From positions 1 to 13,685 of the forward strand of contig JABJKO010000180.1 in assembly GCA_018660305.1 (NCBI GenBank): DNA of 13,685 nucleotides. Reading direction: 5' to 3'. This DNA comes from Rhodospirillaceae bacterium. GTDB lineage: Bacteria; Pseudomonadota; Alphaproteobacteria; MPNO01; UBA2964. Both the position numbers and the translations under genes were made by a program. Positions 7,109-13,431 of the stretch are shown piece after piece (positions within the stretch are counted from its first letter, which is position 1; every line of letters begins with the position of its first letter). A model generated the notes under the pieces. The model was not told where the DNA came from, ran no database searches, and worked only from the letters and a program-made list of their open reading frames with translations.

Positions 7109-7859
7109 GCTTTATCACGCCGGGCGGACGACCTGTTCGCGCAAGGCGCGGCTATGCCTCGCCGAGAAGGGCCTCGATTATGTGAGCCACTACATGAACC
7201 TCGGTGCATTCGAGAATCACACACCGGAATACCTCAAACTCAATCCCAACGGGGTGGTGCCGACACTGGTCCATGATGGCCGAGCAATCATCGAAAGTAC
7301 TTTTATCAACGAATATATCGACGAGGTCTTTCCCGAACCGTCTCTGCGGCCTTCCGACCCGGGATTGCGCGCCGATATGAGGGTTTGGGGCAAGCTGGCC
7401 GACGAGTACGGCCTGTCGGCGGTGCGCGTGCCCACCTGGACACGCACCAAAAAGGCCAACATCGACGCACTCAACGAAAAGGGCGAGCTGGATGCGGTGA
7501 TCGCCCGTATCCCGCTGCAGGATCACAAGGACAAATATCGTCTGATCGCCGGCGAGGGTTTCAGCGACGCGGATTTCGAGGAAGCCTACGCCAAGATGGA
7601 TACCCTCTATGCCAAGACAGAGGCCGCCCTGGCCAACGGCCCCTGGCTGGTGGGTGGGCAATACACCCTGGCGGACATCAACATGCTGCCCTTCATCACC
7701 CAGTTCGGGGCCTACCGCCCCGAATTGCTGGACGGCAAGAGCCACCCGCGCACCAAGGAATGGCACACGCGCTGCATGGCGCGCCCGGCGGTGATCAAGA
7801 CCTATCCCCCGTCCGACGAAGCCCCCGAACGCCCGCCGCAAAAACAGCCGGCGGCGTAA
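7101..7859 (+). CDS. Glutathione S-transferase, LigF/beta-etherase-like
   Basis: Cytosolic GST of 252 aa. The N-terminal thioredoxin-fold domain (about 1-80) has a candidate glutathione-activating site in RTTCSRKAR (Thr11, Cys12, Ser13), the cis-proline loop VVPTL with Pro54, and the gamma-glutamyl-binding pair Glu65-Ser66. The C-terminal helical domain follows, with the conserved YTLADINMLPF segment. The stretch HDGRAIIEST...EYIDEVFPE...SLRPSDP...ADMRVW closely resembles what I remember of LigF, the sphingomonad lignin beta-aryl-ether cleaving GST; this is recall, not an alignment. The C-terminus is longer than in plain bacterial GSTs and ends in a Pro-rich tail. A strong AAGGAGGG ribosome-binding site lies in the 3' end of the preceding overlapping gene. 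A hairpin terminator follows 7 bp after the stop. Confidence 0.9.
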   Translation: MLELYHAGRTTCSRKARLCLAEKGLDYVSHYMNLGAFENHTPEYLKLNPNGVVPTLVHDGRAIIESTFINEYIDEVFPEPSLRPSDPGLRADMRVWGKLADEYGLSAVRVPTWTRTKKANIDALNEKGELDAVIARIPLQDHKDKYRLIAGEGFSDADFEEAYAKMDTLYAKTEAALANGPWLVGGQYTLADINMLPFITQFGAYRPELLDGKSHPRTKEWHTRCMARPAVIKTYPPSDEAPERPPQKQPAA

Positions 7860-7866
7860 ACAATCG

Positions 7867-7898
7867 AAAACGGCGGCTCTGGTTAGGGCCGCCGTTTT
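7867..7898. terminator. Rho-independent terminator, probably bidirectional
   Basis: A perfect 11-bp stem, AAAACGGCGGC at 7867-7877 and GCCGCCGTTTT at 7888-7898, around a 10-base loop. The A and T ends provide a U-run in both directions. It lies between the convergent ends of the GST gene (+, stop at 7859) and the PEP-CTERM gene (-, stop at 7923), so it can serve both. Confidence 0.88.
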
Positions 7899-7922
7899 GT
7901 CGATCGCAGGGGTCTTCTTGTG

Positions 7923-8819
7923 TCAGGGAGCCCGTCTGCGCCGTGTAAATCCGATGGCCGCGAGGCCAAGTCCGAGAATTGCCAATGTGCCCGGTTCGGA
8001 AATCCGCATGGGCATGAAGGCGAGCGCATCGACCTTCGACGCCGTCGCCCCACCGCTGAGATAGGCGAGATCACCGGTCATAAGATCAATTGTCGCGATG
8101 AATGAATCGGAATCATCGTTGATCACCGACGCAAACAACACCTCATCGCCGGGGCGAAAGTCCAGCCCGCTCACCCGCGGCGCCAGAAATCCCGCATCGA
8201 AAAATGCGTTGGCAAAATCAAGGGAAACCACCGCCATTGAGTCACCAGTCGCCTGATTGACCGTGTGCAAATCAAATTCGTTGGCGTGATAAAGCGTATC
8301 GCCGCTATTGAAAGCGATGCCATTGCCGCTACCACTTACCGAGTTGCTCCCCACCAGGCCGGCGGCCCCGGTCGAGATATTGAGAGTCGCCACCTGATCA
8401 GAGGGCTCGACGAAACCGAAAAGCGCACCATCGGCGTTACGGAACGACATACCGGCCACGTTACGCTGCCCGGAAATAAAGGGCGGGCTTTCGATATTCG
8501 TCGCACCGATTTCGGTGCCGACGCCGCTGGTCTTGTCGATGGTCAGCAGGACGTTGGAACCGTCGCCGGCGCGCGCGCCGGCCGCATAAAGGATTCCGGT
8601 TACCGGATGAAAATCAATCGCGCTGATACGCCCGAACCCGATGCCGGTGCCCACATTGGTCACGGCCCCGGTGGATTGATCGATAATAAGCAGCTGGCTC
8701 TCACTGCCGCCTCCACCGGCGTTGCTGACACCATACAGGACCGGCGCGGCCTGGGCCGTCGCGATGATCGTGACCGCAGCACCGGCCGCGATGACAGATT
8801 TTTTCAAGGATCCGTGCAT
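7923..8819 (-). CDS. PEP-CTERM sorting domain protein (exosortase substrate)
   Basis: Exported protein of 298 aa. An N-terminal signal peptide (LKKSVIAAGAA... ending AQA, cleavage near residue 24) leads to a beta-rich body. The body has repeated LLxIDxxTGAVTxVG and LYAAG/LYHAN-type strands, suggesting a beta-propeller-like fold similar to DUF4394 proteins. The C-terminus has the PEP-CTERM tripartite signal: motif SEPGTLA, a hydrophobic helix ILGLGLAAIGF and a basic end RRRRAP. The usual V/P-PEP reads I-S-E-P here. Such proteins are cut by exosortase at the inner membrane and are generally linked to exopolysaccharide or biofilm; no exosortase gene is in the window. GAGGGA precedes the ATG at 8819. 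A sigma-54 promoter lies about 45-60 bp upstream. Confidence 0.92.
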   Translation of the reverse strand: MHGSLKKSVIAAGAAVTIIATAQAAPVLYGVSNAGGGGSESQLLIIDQSTGAVTNVGTGIGFGRISAIDFHPVTGILYAAGARAGDGSNVLLTIDKTSGVGTEIGATNIESPPFISGQRNVAGMSFRNADGALFGFVEPSDQVATLNISTGAAGLVGSNSVSGSGNGIAFNSGDTLYHANEFDLHTVNQATGDSMAVVSLDFANAFFDAGFLAPRVSGLDFRPGDEVLFASVINDDSDSFIATIDLMTGDLAYLSGGATASKVDALAFMPMRISEPGTLAILGLGLAAIGFTRRRRAP

Positions 8820-8856
8820 ATTTCCCTCAGAATCACTGTGAAATCAGGAACTGAGC

Positions 8857-8890
8857 TTAACCATGCAAGATCCGTGCCAACTATGGTTAA
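8857..8890. promoter_or_regulatory. Inverted TTAACCAT octamers (CtrA half-site type) enclosing the sigma-54 core
   Basis: TTAACCAT at 8857-8864 and its exact reverse complement ATGGTTAA at 8883-8890 are separated by 18 bp, which are almost exactly the sigma-54 -24/-12 core. TTAACCAT is, to my knowledge, the short form of the CtrA site in alphaproteobacteria. Binding here would be expected to compete with, or modulate, RpoN polymerase. The site identity is inferred; the dyad is directly visible. Confidence 0.55.
8863..8880 (-). promoter_or_regulatory. Sigma-54 (RpoN) promoter of the PEP-CTERM gene
   Basis: On the minus strand the sequence is TTGGCACGGATCTTGCAT. It matches the -24/-12 consensus TGGCAC-N5-TTGCA at every position, with the required 10 bases between the GG (8878-8877) and GC (8866-8865). 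Transcription should start near 8853, leaving a leader of about 35 bases with the GAGGGA ribosome-binding site. A bacterial enhancer-binding protein would be needed. Confidence 0.85.
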
Positions 8891-9000
8891 TTGTTTATTA
8901 TCAAAGGCTTGCAATTTCCGTTAACGAAACAAAATCATAAGTGTAAAGATTTCCGACGGTTTTGGGCCGAATTGGGGGATCGCGCTGAAAAACTGTAAAA

Positions 9001-9040
9001 TCTACCGACACCCGCCGACACCTACCGACACCTACCGACA
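9001..9040. repeat. Four 10-bp tandem repeats, consensus CCTACCGACA
   Basis: The copies start at 9001, 9011, 9021 and 9031. The last two are identical, the first differs by one base and the second by two. The 10-bp period puts all copies on one face of the helix. The array sits about 150-190 bp upstream of the predicted start of the PEP-CTERM transcript and just beyond the 3' end of flhB. That spacing is typical for enhancer sites of sigma-54 activators, so it is a candidate binding array. Confidence 0.8.
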
Positions 9041-9061
9041 ACGGGCCCCATGGCCAGCCGT

Positions 9062-10165
9062 TTAACGCACGCCTGCCGGCCGTCGCGCCACGCCAGGCAG
9101 CTTGCCTTTGAGCCGCAGGACGTAGCCAATGATCTCGGCCACCGCCTTGAATTGTTCGGCAGGGATTTCGTCCCCTATTTCGGCGCCGGCGTGAAGCGCC
9201 CGGGCCAGAGGCGGGTTGGTGATAACCGGGATGTCGTTTTCCTCGGCAACCTCGCGAATCCGCAACGCAATGGCGTCGATCCCCTTGGCCAGCACCACCG
9301 GCGCGGCCATCTCGTTGAGTTCGTATTTCAGGGCGACGGCAAAATGGGTTGGGTTGGCGATTACCACGGAGGCCTCCGGCACCGCCTGCATCATGCGCTG
9401 CTGCGCCCGCTCGCGGCGGATCTGACGTAGCCGGGCCTTCACCTGCGGGTCGCCTTCCGACTGTTTCATTTCATCCTTGATGTCCTGAATGGACATTTTC
9501 ATCTCTTTCAAATGCTGAAATCTCTGGAACAGGAAATCGAGCACCGCGATGAGCGACACGATGGCCAGCACGCCGATCATCAACCGGATGGTGAGCGAAT
9601 ACAGAACCCCGATGGACGAAATCAGCTCCATCGACGGCAGGCGTTCGAGGCCACTGAAGGCCGGCCAGATGATTGCAATACCGACCGAGGCGACAATGGC
9701 GATCTTGGCGATACCCTTACTGAACTCGGCGATGGACTTCATGGAAAACAGGCGCTTAAGCCCGCTTTTCATGGAGATCTTGCTGAGCTTGGGCTTCATC
9801 TGTTCGGCGGAAATGATCAGGCCGTTCTGGATGACCCCGGCTGCGATGGCCGCCAGGACAAACAGAACCAGGGTCGGCAGCAGGATGAAAACCGTCTCCT
9901 GAATCGTGTCGGCCAGCGTGGCGCGCAACCCCAGCTTATCGACGCTTATGAGATGCGGCTGCTCGATAAATTTTTGCAGCAGCCCGCCGAAATTCTTCAT
10001 GGTCGTCGGCAGGAACATCATGACCATGACGGTCGACGCCAGGATCATAAACCAGTGATTGACCTCCTGGGATTTGGCGACCTGACCCTTTTCCTTGGCA
10101 TCGTCGAGCTTCTTCTGGGTCGGCTCTTCTGTCTTTTGTGATTGGTCTTGATTTTCGTCCGCCAT
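9062..10165 (-). CDS. flhB: Flagellar type III export protein FlhB
   Basis: Export-gate and substrate-switch protein of 367 aa in the inner membrane. The N-terminus is charged and polar with the family signature QDQSQKTEEPTQKKLDDAKEKG. About four membrane segments lie at 37-53, 90-112, 155-172 and 186-212. A cytoplasmic domain with the autocleavage motif NPTH at 271-274 follows. Cleavage after Asn271 is the known switch from rod/hook to filament export; the position matches that in well-studied FlhB. The C-terminal tail is Arg/Pro-rich. It is the last gene of the flgB operon, starting 3 bp after the fliR stop. The tandem repeats of the PEP-CTERM upstream region begin 22 bp past its 3' end. 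Confidence 0.97.
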   Translation of the reverse strand: MADENQDQSQKTEEPTQKKLDDAKEKGQVAKSQEVNHWFMILASTVMVMMFLPTTMKNFGGLLQKFIEQPHLISVDKLGLRATLADTIQETVFILLPTLVLFVLAAIAAGVIQNGLIISAEQMKPKLSKISMKSGLKRLFSMKSIAEFSKGIAKIAIVASVGIAIIWPAFSGLERLPSMELISSIGVLYSLTIRLMIGVLAIVSLIAVLDFLFQRFQHLKEMKMSIQDIKDEMKQSEGDPQVKARLRQIRRERAQQRMMQAVPEASVVIANPTHFAVALKYELNEMAAPVVLAKGIDAIALRIREVAEENDIPVITNPPLARALHAGAEIGDEIPAEQFKAVAEIIGYVLRLKGKLPGVARRPAGVR

Positions 10166-10168
10166 GAT

Positions 10169-10933
10169 CTATCCCGGCAACAGGACGCCCTGGAAGGTGG
10201 TCTGGAATGCGCCCAGGAACCACAACATACCGGCGGAAAGAGTTGCCCCCATGACCATGAACCCGAGAATTATCTGTACGGGCATGGCAATAAAGAAGAC
10301 CTGCACCTGCGGCATCAAACGCGCCAGCAGGCCAAGACCGAGATAAAACAGCATCCCCATGACGATAAAGGGTGCCGAGATCTGCATGGCGAGCAGAAAA
10401 CTCCCCGCCAGGACCCTGGTGGCGGTATTGCTGAAATCGGCAATGGGCAATGCCGCTCCGGGCACGAAGAGGCTGTAGCTGTCGATAACGGCAATCAGCA
10501 TCATATGATGGAGGTTGGTCGCGAAAATCAGGAAGACGCCCAGCACATTGAAGAAACTGCCAATCAACGAGCCCTGTTCGGCGTTTACCGGATCGAACAA
10601 TTGGGCATTGGACAGGCTGGTCTGAAAGCCGATGATGGTGCCGGCCGTATGCAAGGCCGCAATCATCATGCGTGATATGGCGCCCAGGAATACGCCGATC
10701 ACAGTCTCATGGGCCAGGGCCGCAAACAGGGCCAGCGGGCCATCCGGTGTGGGCGGCACGAAAGGGCTGACCACAGGGGCCACAACAACGGTAATGCCGA
10801 TCGCCAGAAGCAGCCGGATACGGGCCGAGATAAAGACCTCGCCAAATCCCGGCAGAAGCATGATGGCCGCACCGATGCGGGCAAAGACAAAGATCAGGGA
10901 AAAGGCGTCGCCGGTAATCAGGTTCTGGAGCAT
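10169..10933 (-). CDS. fliR: Flagellar biosynthetic protein FliR
   Basis: Integral membrane component of the flagellar type III export gate, forming the core channel with FliP and FliQ. It has 254 aa, the normal length. It shows roughly six hydrophobic segments, starting FSLIFVFARIGAAIMLLPG and including the family's FxxP/G-rich first helix and the conserved GxxxG-type helices near the C-terminus. The ATG at 10933 is the first plausible start; its ribosome-binding site is weak, and a 57-bp gap separates it from fliQ, the longest gap in this operon. The next gene, flhB, starts 3 bp after its stop. Confidence 0.96.
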   Translation of the reverse strand: MLQNLITGDAFSLIFVFARIGAAIMLLPGFGEVFISARIRLLLAIGITVVVAPVVSPFVPPTPDGPLALFAALAHETVIGVFLGAISRMMIAALHTAGTIIGFQTSLSNAQLFDPVNAEQGSLIGSFFNVLGVFLIFATNLHHMMLIAVIDSYSLFVPGAALPIADFSNTATRVLAGSFLLAMQISAPFIVMGMLFYLGLGLLARLMPQVQVFFIAMPVQIILGFMVMGATLSAGMLWFLGAFQTTFQGVLLPG

Positions 10934-10990
10934 GGTCCGGTCCGGCCAGTGCTGTTTCCGGTCAGAAGGAACCAGCCCACGTGCCCACTC

Positions 10991-11257
10991 CTAATTCAAC
11001 GCGACAATGCGATCGAACAGGCGGGTCGAAAACGTCGTCAATGTGGTCATCATGAACGGCAGAAACAGCATCAGGGACACGAAGATCACCAGAATTTTCG
11101 GCACGAAGGCGAGGGTCATTTCCTGAATCTGGGTCAGGGCCTGAATCAGCGAAATGCTCAGACCCGTGATCAGGGCGATCAGCATGATCGGCGCGCCGAT
11201 TTTCAGCATGACGACCAGCCCGTCACGCGAGACTTCAATGAAATCGAGTGAATTCAT
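10991..11257 (-). CDS. fliQ: Flagellar biosynthetic protein FliQ
   Basis: Small export-gate protein of 88 aa with two transmembrane helices, near residues 15-40 and 50-75. The sequence contains the family-typical GLSISLIQALTQIQEMTL loop, which joins the helices, and the FVPK motif. It forms the inner-membrane export channel with FliP and FliR. The start lies 5 bp after the fliE stop with no clear Shine-Dalgarno, so translation probably depends on coupling to fliE. Confidence 0.97.
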   Translation of the reverse strand: MNSLDFIEVSRDGLVVMLKIGAPIMLIALITGLSISLIQALTQIQEMTLAFVPKILVIFVSLMLFLPFMMTTLTTFSTRLFDRIVALN

Positions 11258-11262
11258 CGATA

Positions 11263-11574
11263 TCAGATCGGCATGCTGGTGATGTCTTGATAGGCGCGGA
11301 TGACCCGGTCGCGTATGGCGATCGCGGTCTGCAGGGTAACCTCCGCATTGGTCACCGCGGTGACCACTTCGCGGAGATCCGCCGTGCCGGCTATGCCCTT
11401 GGCGCTCATCTCTTCGCTGGCGCGGCCGCTATCGATGGCGTTCTTGACCGCGTCCGTGACAAGGTCTCCGAAATTCTGAGCCGGATCCTTGCCGCGCGGT
11501 TCCATGGACGGCAGGTCGGCCGCTTTGGCGTTCCGCGCATAGGCTGCGGCGGCGGCTCCCATATTTATCGTCAT
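11263..11574 (-). CDS. fliE: Flagellar hook-basal body protein FliE
   Basis: Rod/MS-ring junction protein of 103 aa. It is exported by the flagellar type III system and has no signal peptide. The C-terminal half carries the conserved pattern AEVTLQTAIAIRDRVIRAYQDI, given here as seen from residue about 77, followed by the MPI end typical of FliE. The Ala-rich N-terminus is variable in the family. A GGAG ribosome-binding site lies about 9 bp upstream of the ATG at 11574. It sits between flgC and fliQ, as in many flagellar operons. Confidence 0.95.
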   Translation of the reverse strand: MTINMGAAAAAYARNAKAADLPSMEPRGKDPAQNFGDLVTDAVKNAIDSGRASEEMSAKGIAGTADLREVVTAVTNAEVTLQTAIAIRDRVIRAYQDITSMPI

Positions 11575-11616
11575 AGTGTCATCTCCTTGCGACCAGCGTC
11601 AGCCATTGGGCGTTGA

Positions 11617-12024
11617 TCAGCGCAGCAAATCCACGGTGCGCGCCACGAGCTTCTTCGAAACATCGATTATCCTCAGGTTTGCCTCATAGGACCGTTGCGC
11701 TTCGCGCATATCCATCATTTCAACCAGAGCATTGACATTCGGTAAACTGACATAGCCGGACTTGTCCGCGGCCGGATGTCCGGGGTTGTAATTCTTGCGG
11801 AAATCGGAGGAATCCACATCGATATTCCGGACTTTCACCAGGTCGGTGCCGAGCGTCCGGTCGAGCACGTTCTCGAAAGTGACCACCTTGCGGCGATAAG
11901 GATCGCCGCCCGGAACCGGCGACATGGAATCGGCATTGGCGATGTTTTCTGAAATGACTTTCAGACGGACACCCTGCACCCTCATGCCGGCAGCGGCAAT
12001 TTTGATGGATTTCATCAGATCCAT
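11617..12024 (-). CDS. flgC: Flagellar basal-body rod protein FlgC
   Basis: Proximal rod protein of 135 aa, exported through the flagellar apparatus. The N-terminal flagellar rod signature is seen in GMRVQGVRLKVISENIANAD, and the C-terminal coiled-coil segment in MMDMREAQRSYEANLRII. Both ends form the D0 helices of the rod. The start at 12024 has a good GGAGA ribosome-binding site, and only 12 bp separate it from flgB. Confidence 0.97.
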   Translation of the reverse strand: MDLMKSIKIAAAGMRVQGVRLKVISENIANADSMSPVPGGDPYRRKVVTFENVLDRTLGTDLVKVRNIDVDSSDFRKNYNPGHPAADKSGYVSLPNVNALVEMMDMREAQRSYEANLRIIDVSKKLVARTVDLLR

Positions 12025-12036
12025 GATTGAGTCTCC

Positions 12037-12444
12037 TTACCGTTCCTGTCCGATGGCCAATTTCAGCATCTTGACGTGCTTTCGATAAAGGTTGGTTGCC
12101 AGATTGTAGGCGCCCTGGGTTTCGGACACTTTCATGAGCTGTTCTTCGAGCACCACCGAATTACCGGCCAGCGCTGTTTCATAGGTTTCCTTCACCTTAT
12201 CGGCGCGAAAATCATCGTCCCTGCGAACGGGCTGAATATGAGACGCTCTGGTCCGATCCATCTTGACCGAAGATTCAGTCGCGCCGCTGACCATTTTCCG
12301 GAAGCTGGCCTTGGTCAGATCGTGCGGTTTGAAATCCGGTGTATCGGCATTGGAAATATTGTGCGCCAGCACAGTCTGCCGCTGGGACAGCCAGCTCATG
12401 CGCCGGCCCATCAGGGAAAAGATCGGTGACTTGCTGAGATCCAT
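12037..12444 (-). CDS. flgB: Flagellar basal-body rod protein FlgB
   Basis: Proximal rod protein of 135 aa and the first gene of the minus-strand flagellar operon. Residues 17-36 contain the rod signature, with LSQRQTVLAHNISNADTPDF as the clearest part. The C-terminal helix with YNLATNLYRKHVKMLKLAIG matches the family. The leader is unusual: a run of seven G (minus strand, 12468-12474) lies 24-30 bases before the ATG, and the best ribosome-binding match (AGGA) sits rather far upstream. The operon promoter must lie in the 195-bp region shared with csrA. Confidence 0.97.
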   Translation of the reverse strand: MDLSKSPIFSLMGRRMSWLSQRQTVLAHNISNADTPDFKPHDLTKASFRKMVSGATESSVKMDRTRASHIQPVRRDDDFRADKVKETYETALAGNSVVLEEQLMKVSETQGAYNLATNLYRKHVKMLKLAIGQER

Positions 12445-12639
12445 GGCGTTCTTGCATCCTGTTCACTCCCCCCCAGGAATAAAACCAGACCGTCTTTTGA
12501 GACCTATTGGATTTTAGACAAATTAGATTTTGGCCCTTCGCTGTAAATAAATTGTAAAGAAACTTGGCCTTATCTGACTTCTCCGGCCGGGTGCGGTTAG
12601 CACCCATAATTGCGCCACAGGTAGTGCCGAGGCCACAAA
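12445..12639. promoter_or_regulatory. Divergent promoter region between flgB and csrA
   Basis: This AT-richer stretch of 195 bp must drive both flagellar transcripts. It holds a C7 run at 12468-12474 and an inverted repeat GGGTGC (12589-12594) / GCACCC (12600-12605) with a 5-base loop in the possible csrA leader. I found no convincing sigma-54, sigma-28 or sigma-70 promoter by eye and no TTAACCAT octamer here. Confidence 0.4.
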
Positions 12640-12888
12640 ATGCTGTATCTCACCCGGAAAATCGGGGAATCGGTCGTTATTAACGATAATATCGAGGTCA
12701 CGGTCGTCGAAGTACGCGGCCGGTCGATCAAGCTGGGCTTCGACTTCCCGCCCGAAGCGACAATCCTGCGCCGGGAACTCTATGACAAGATTCAGGAGGA
12801 AAACCGGGCTGCGGCGGGGGCCGCGGCGGATCTGCTGGCTCCCCGCAAGAAAGATGTCGATCCACCCCCTGACGGGCCGGCTGACTAG
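12640..12888 (+). CDS. csrA: Carbon storage regulator CsrA (translational regulator)
   Basis: Small dimeric RNA-binding protein that binds GGA motifs in mRNA leaders and controls translation, often of flagellin and biofilm genes. It has 82 aa. Residues 1-48 carry the family core MLYLTRKIGESVVI, GRSIKLGF and the ILRRELY segment. RNA-binding positions Arg6 (Lys at 7) and Arg44 are present. The typical protein ends near residue 61; here an Ala-rich, then Asp/Pro-rich tail adds about 20 residues. A GAGG ribosome-binding site precedes the ATG. Its location at the head of the fliO-side flagellar transcript, divergent from flgB, points to flagellar control. No fliW antagonist gene is in view. Confidence 0.96.
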   Translation: MLYLTRKIGESVVINDNIEVTVVEVRGRSIKLGFDFPPEATILRRELYDKIQEENRAAAGAAADLLAPRKKDVDPPPDGPAD

Positions 12889-12920
12889 AGCCACAACGGG
12901 CGCCATAGCTTCAGACTATT

Positions 12921-12928
12921 TTAACCAT
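12921..12928 (+). promoter_or_regulatory. TTAACCAT octamer upstream of the 119-aa gene and fliO
   Basis: An exact TTAACCAT, the same octamer as in the PEP-CTERM promoter dyad, lies 144 bp before the start at 13072 in the 183-bp gap after csrA. It is a candidate CtrA half-site for a promoter reading toward fliO. The rest of this gap contains a T7 run at 12995-13001 but no clear terminator. Confidence 0.4.
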
Positions 12929-13071
12929 AATTTGCGAGCGTCGAAGGGTGCCGCACGGCGGCCGCCATTTGAGGTTAACGCATTGGCAACACGGTTTTTT
13001 TCAGCATCCGGGCCTATCGCACAGGGTGAGCCCGCCGCGCCAACACAAGTAACCGGAGCGAGCATCCAGAG

Positions 13072-13431
13072 ATGACGGTTTTATCGGATATTCAGGCACA
13101 GTTGGATCAGACATCGGGAATCATCGAAGGCTTTCGGCGCAGCATTGCGGACGGGGCTTTGATTGATTTGTCCGGCCTCGATCAAAGCGTCGAAGAGATG
13201 TGTGGCGCCATCGGGAAACTCCCCGCCGACCAGCGCCTATCGGTTAAGCAGGCGTTAATCACCATTCTGGATGCCCTCACCACCCTTGTGGATTCCCTGG
13301 AAGAACAGCAGCTGGAAGCATCCGACAGCCTGAAGGGCGTCTCCTCACGCCAGCAGGCGGTCTCCGCCTATGGCAGAAGCAGCAATGCGGCAATTCCCGT
13401 AACACCCGGAAAGGAAGAGCCGGAGAAATGA
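13072..13431 (+). CDS. Hypothetical protein in flagellar locus, 119 aa
   Basis: I do not recognise the family. The protein is acidic and predicted to be mostly helical. Residues 1-25 form an amphipathic helix (DIQAQLDQTSGIIEGFRRS), and residues 55-90 contain a heptad-like stretch (ALITILDALTTLVDSLEEQQ). The tail from about 95 is polar and ends in EEPEK. There is no signal peptide or membrane segment. Size, charge and helicity resemble flagellar export chaperones of the FlgN/FliT kind, but no motif proves this. The ribosome-binding site is modest. The stop overlaps the ATG of a 12-codon mini-ORF, and fliO follows 43 bp later, so it is probably part of the fliO transcript and a flagellar accessory protein. 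Confidence 0.8.
   Translation: MTVLSDIQAQLDQTSGIIEGFRRSIADGALIDLSGLDQSVEEMCGAIGKLPADQRLSVKQALITILDALTTLVDSLEEQQLEASDSLKGVSSRQQAVSAYGRSSNAAIPVTPGKEEPEK

Noticed and set aside
7152..7841. Minus-strand open frame of 229 codons opposite the GST
   Set aside because: Antisense shadow; the GST frame has clear motifs, a strong ribosome-binding site and a terminator.
9512..10675. Plus-strand open frames opposite flhB and fliR
   Set aside because: The translations are rich in His, Gln, Asp and Arg without domains, as expected antisense to hydrophobic membrane proteins. The FlhB and FliR frames are secure.
12983..13001. Sigma-54-like TTGGCAAC upstream of the 119-aa gene
   Set aside because: The -24 half is fair, but the -12 position is a T run without the invariant GC.
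12995..13001. T7 run after csrA as a terminator
   Set aside because: No GC-rich stem directly precedes the T run; the nearest GC-rich palindromic stretch is some 30 bases away.
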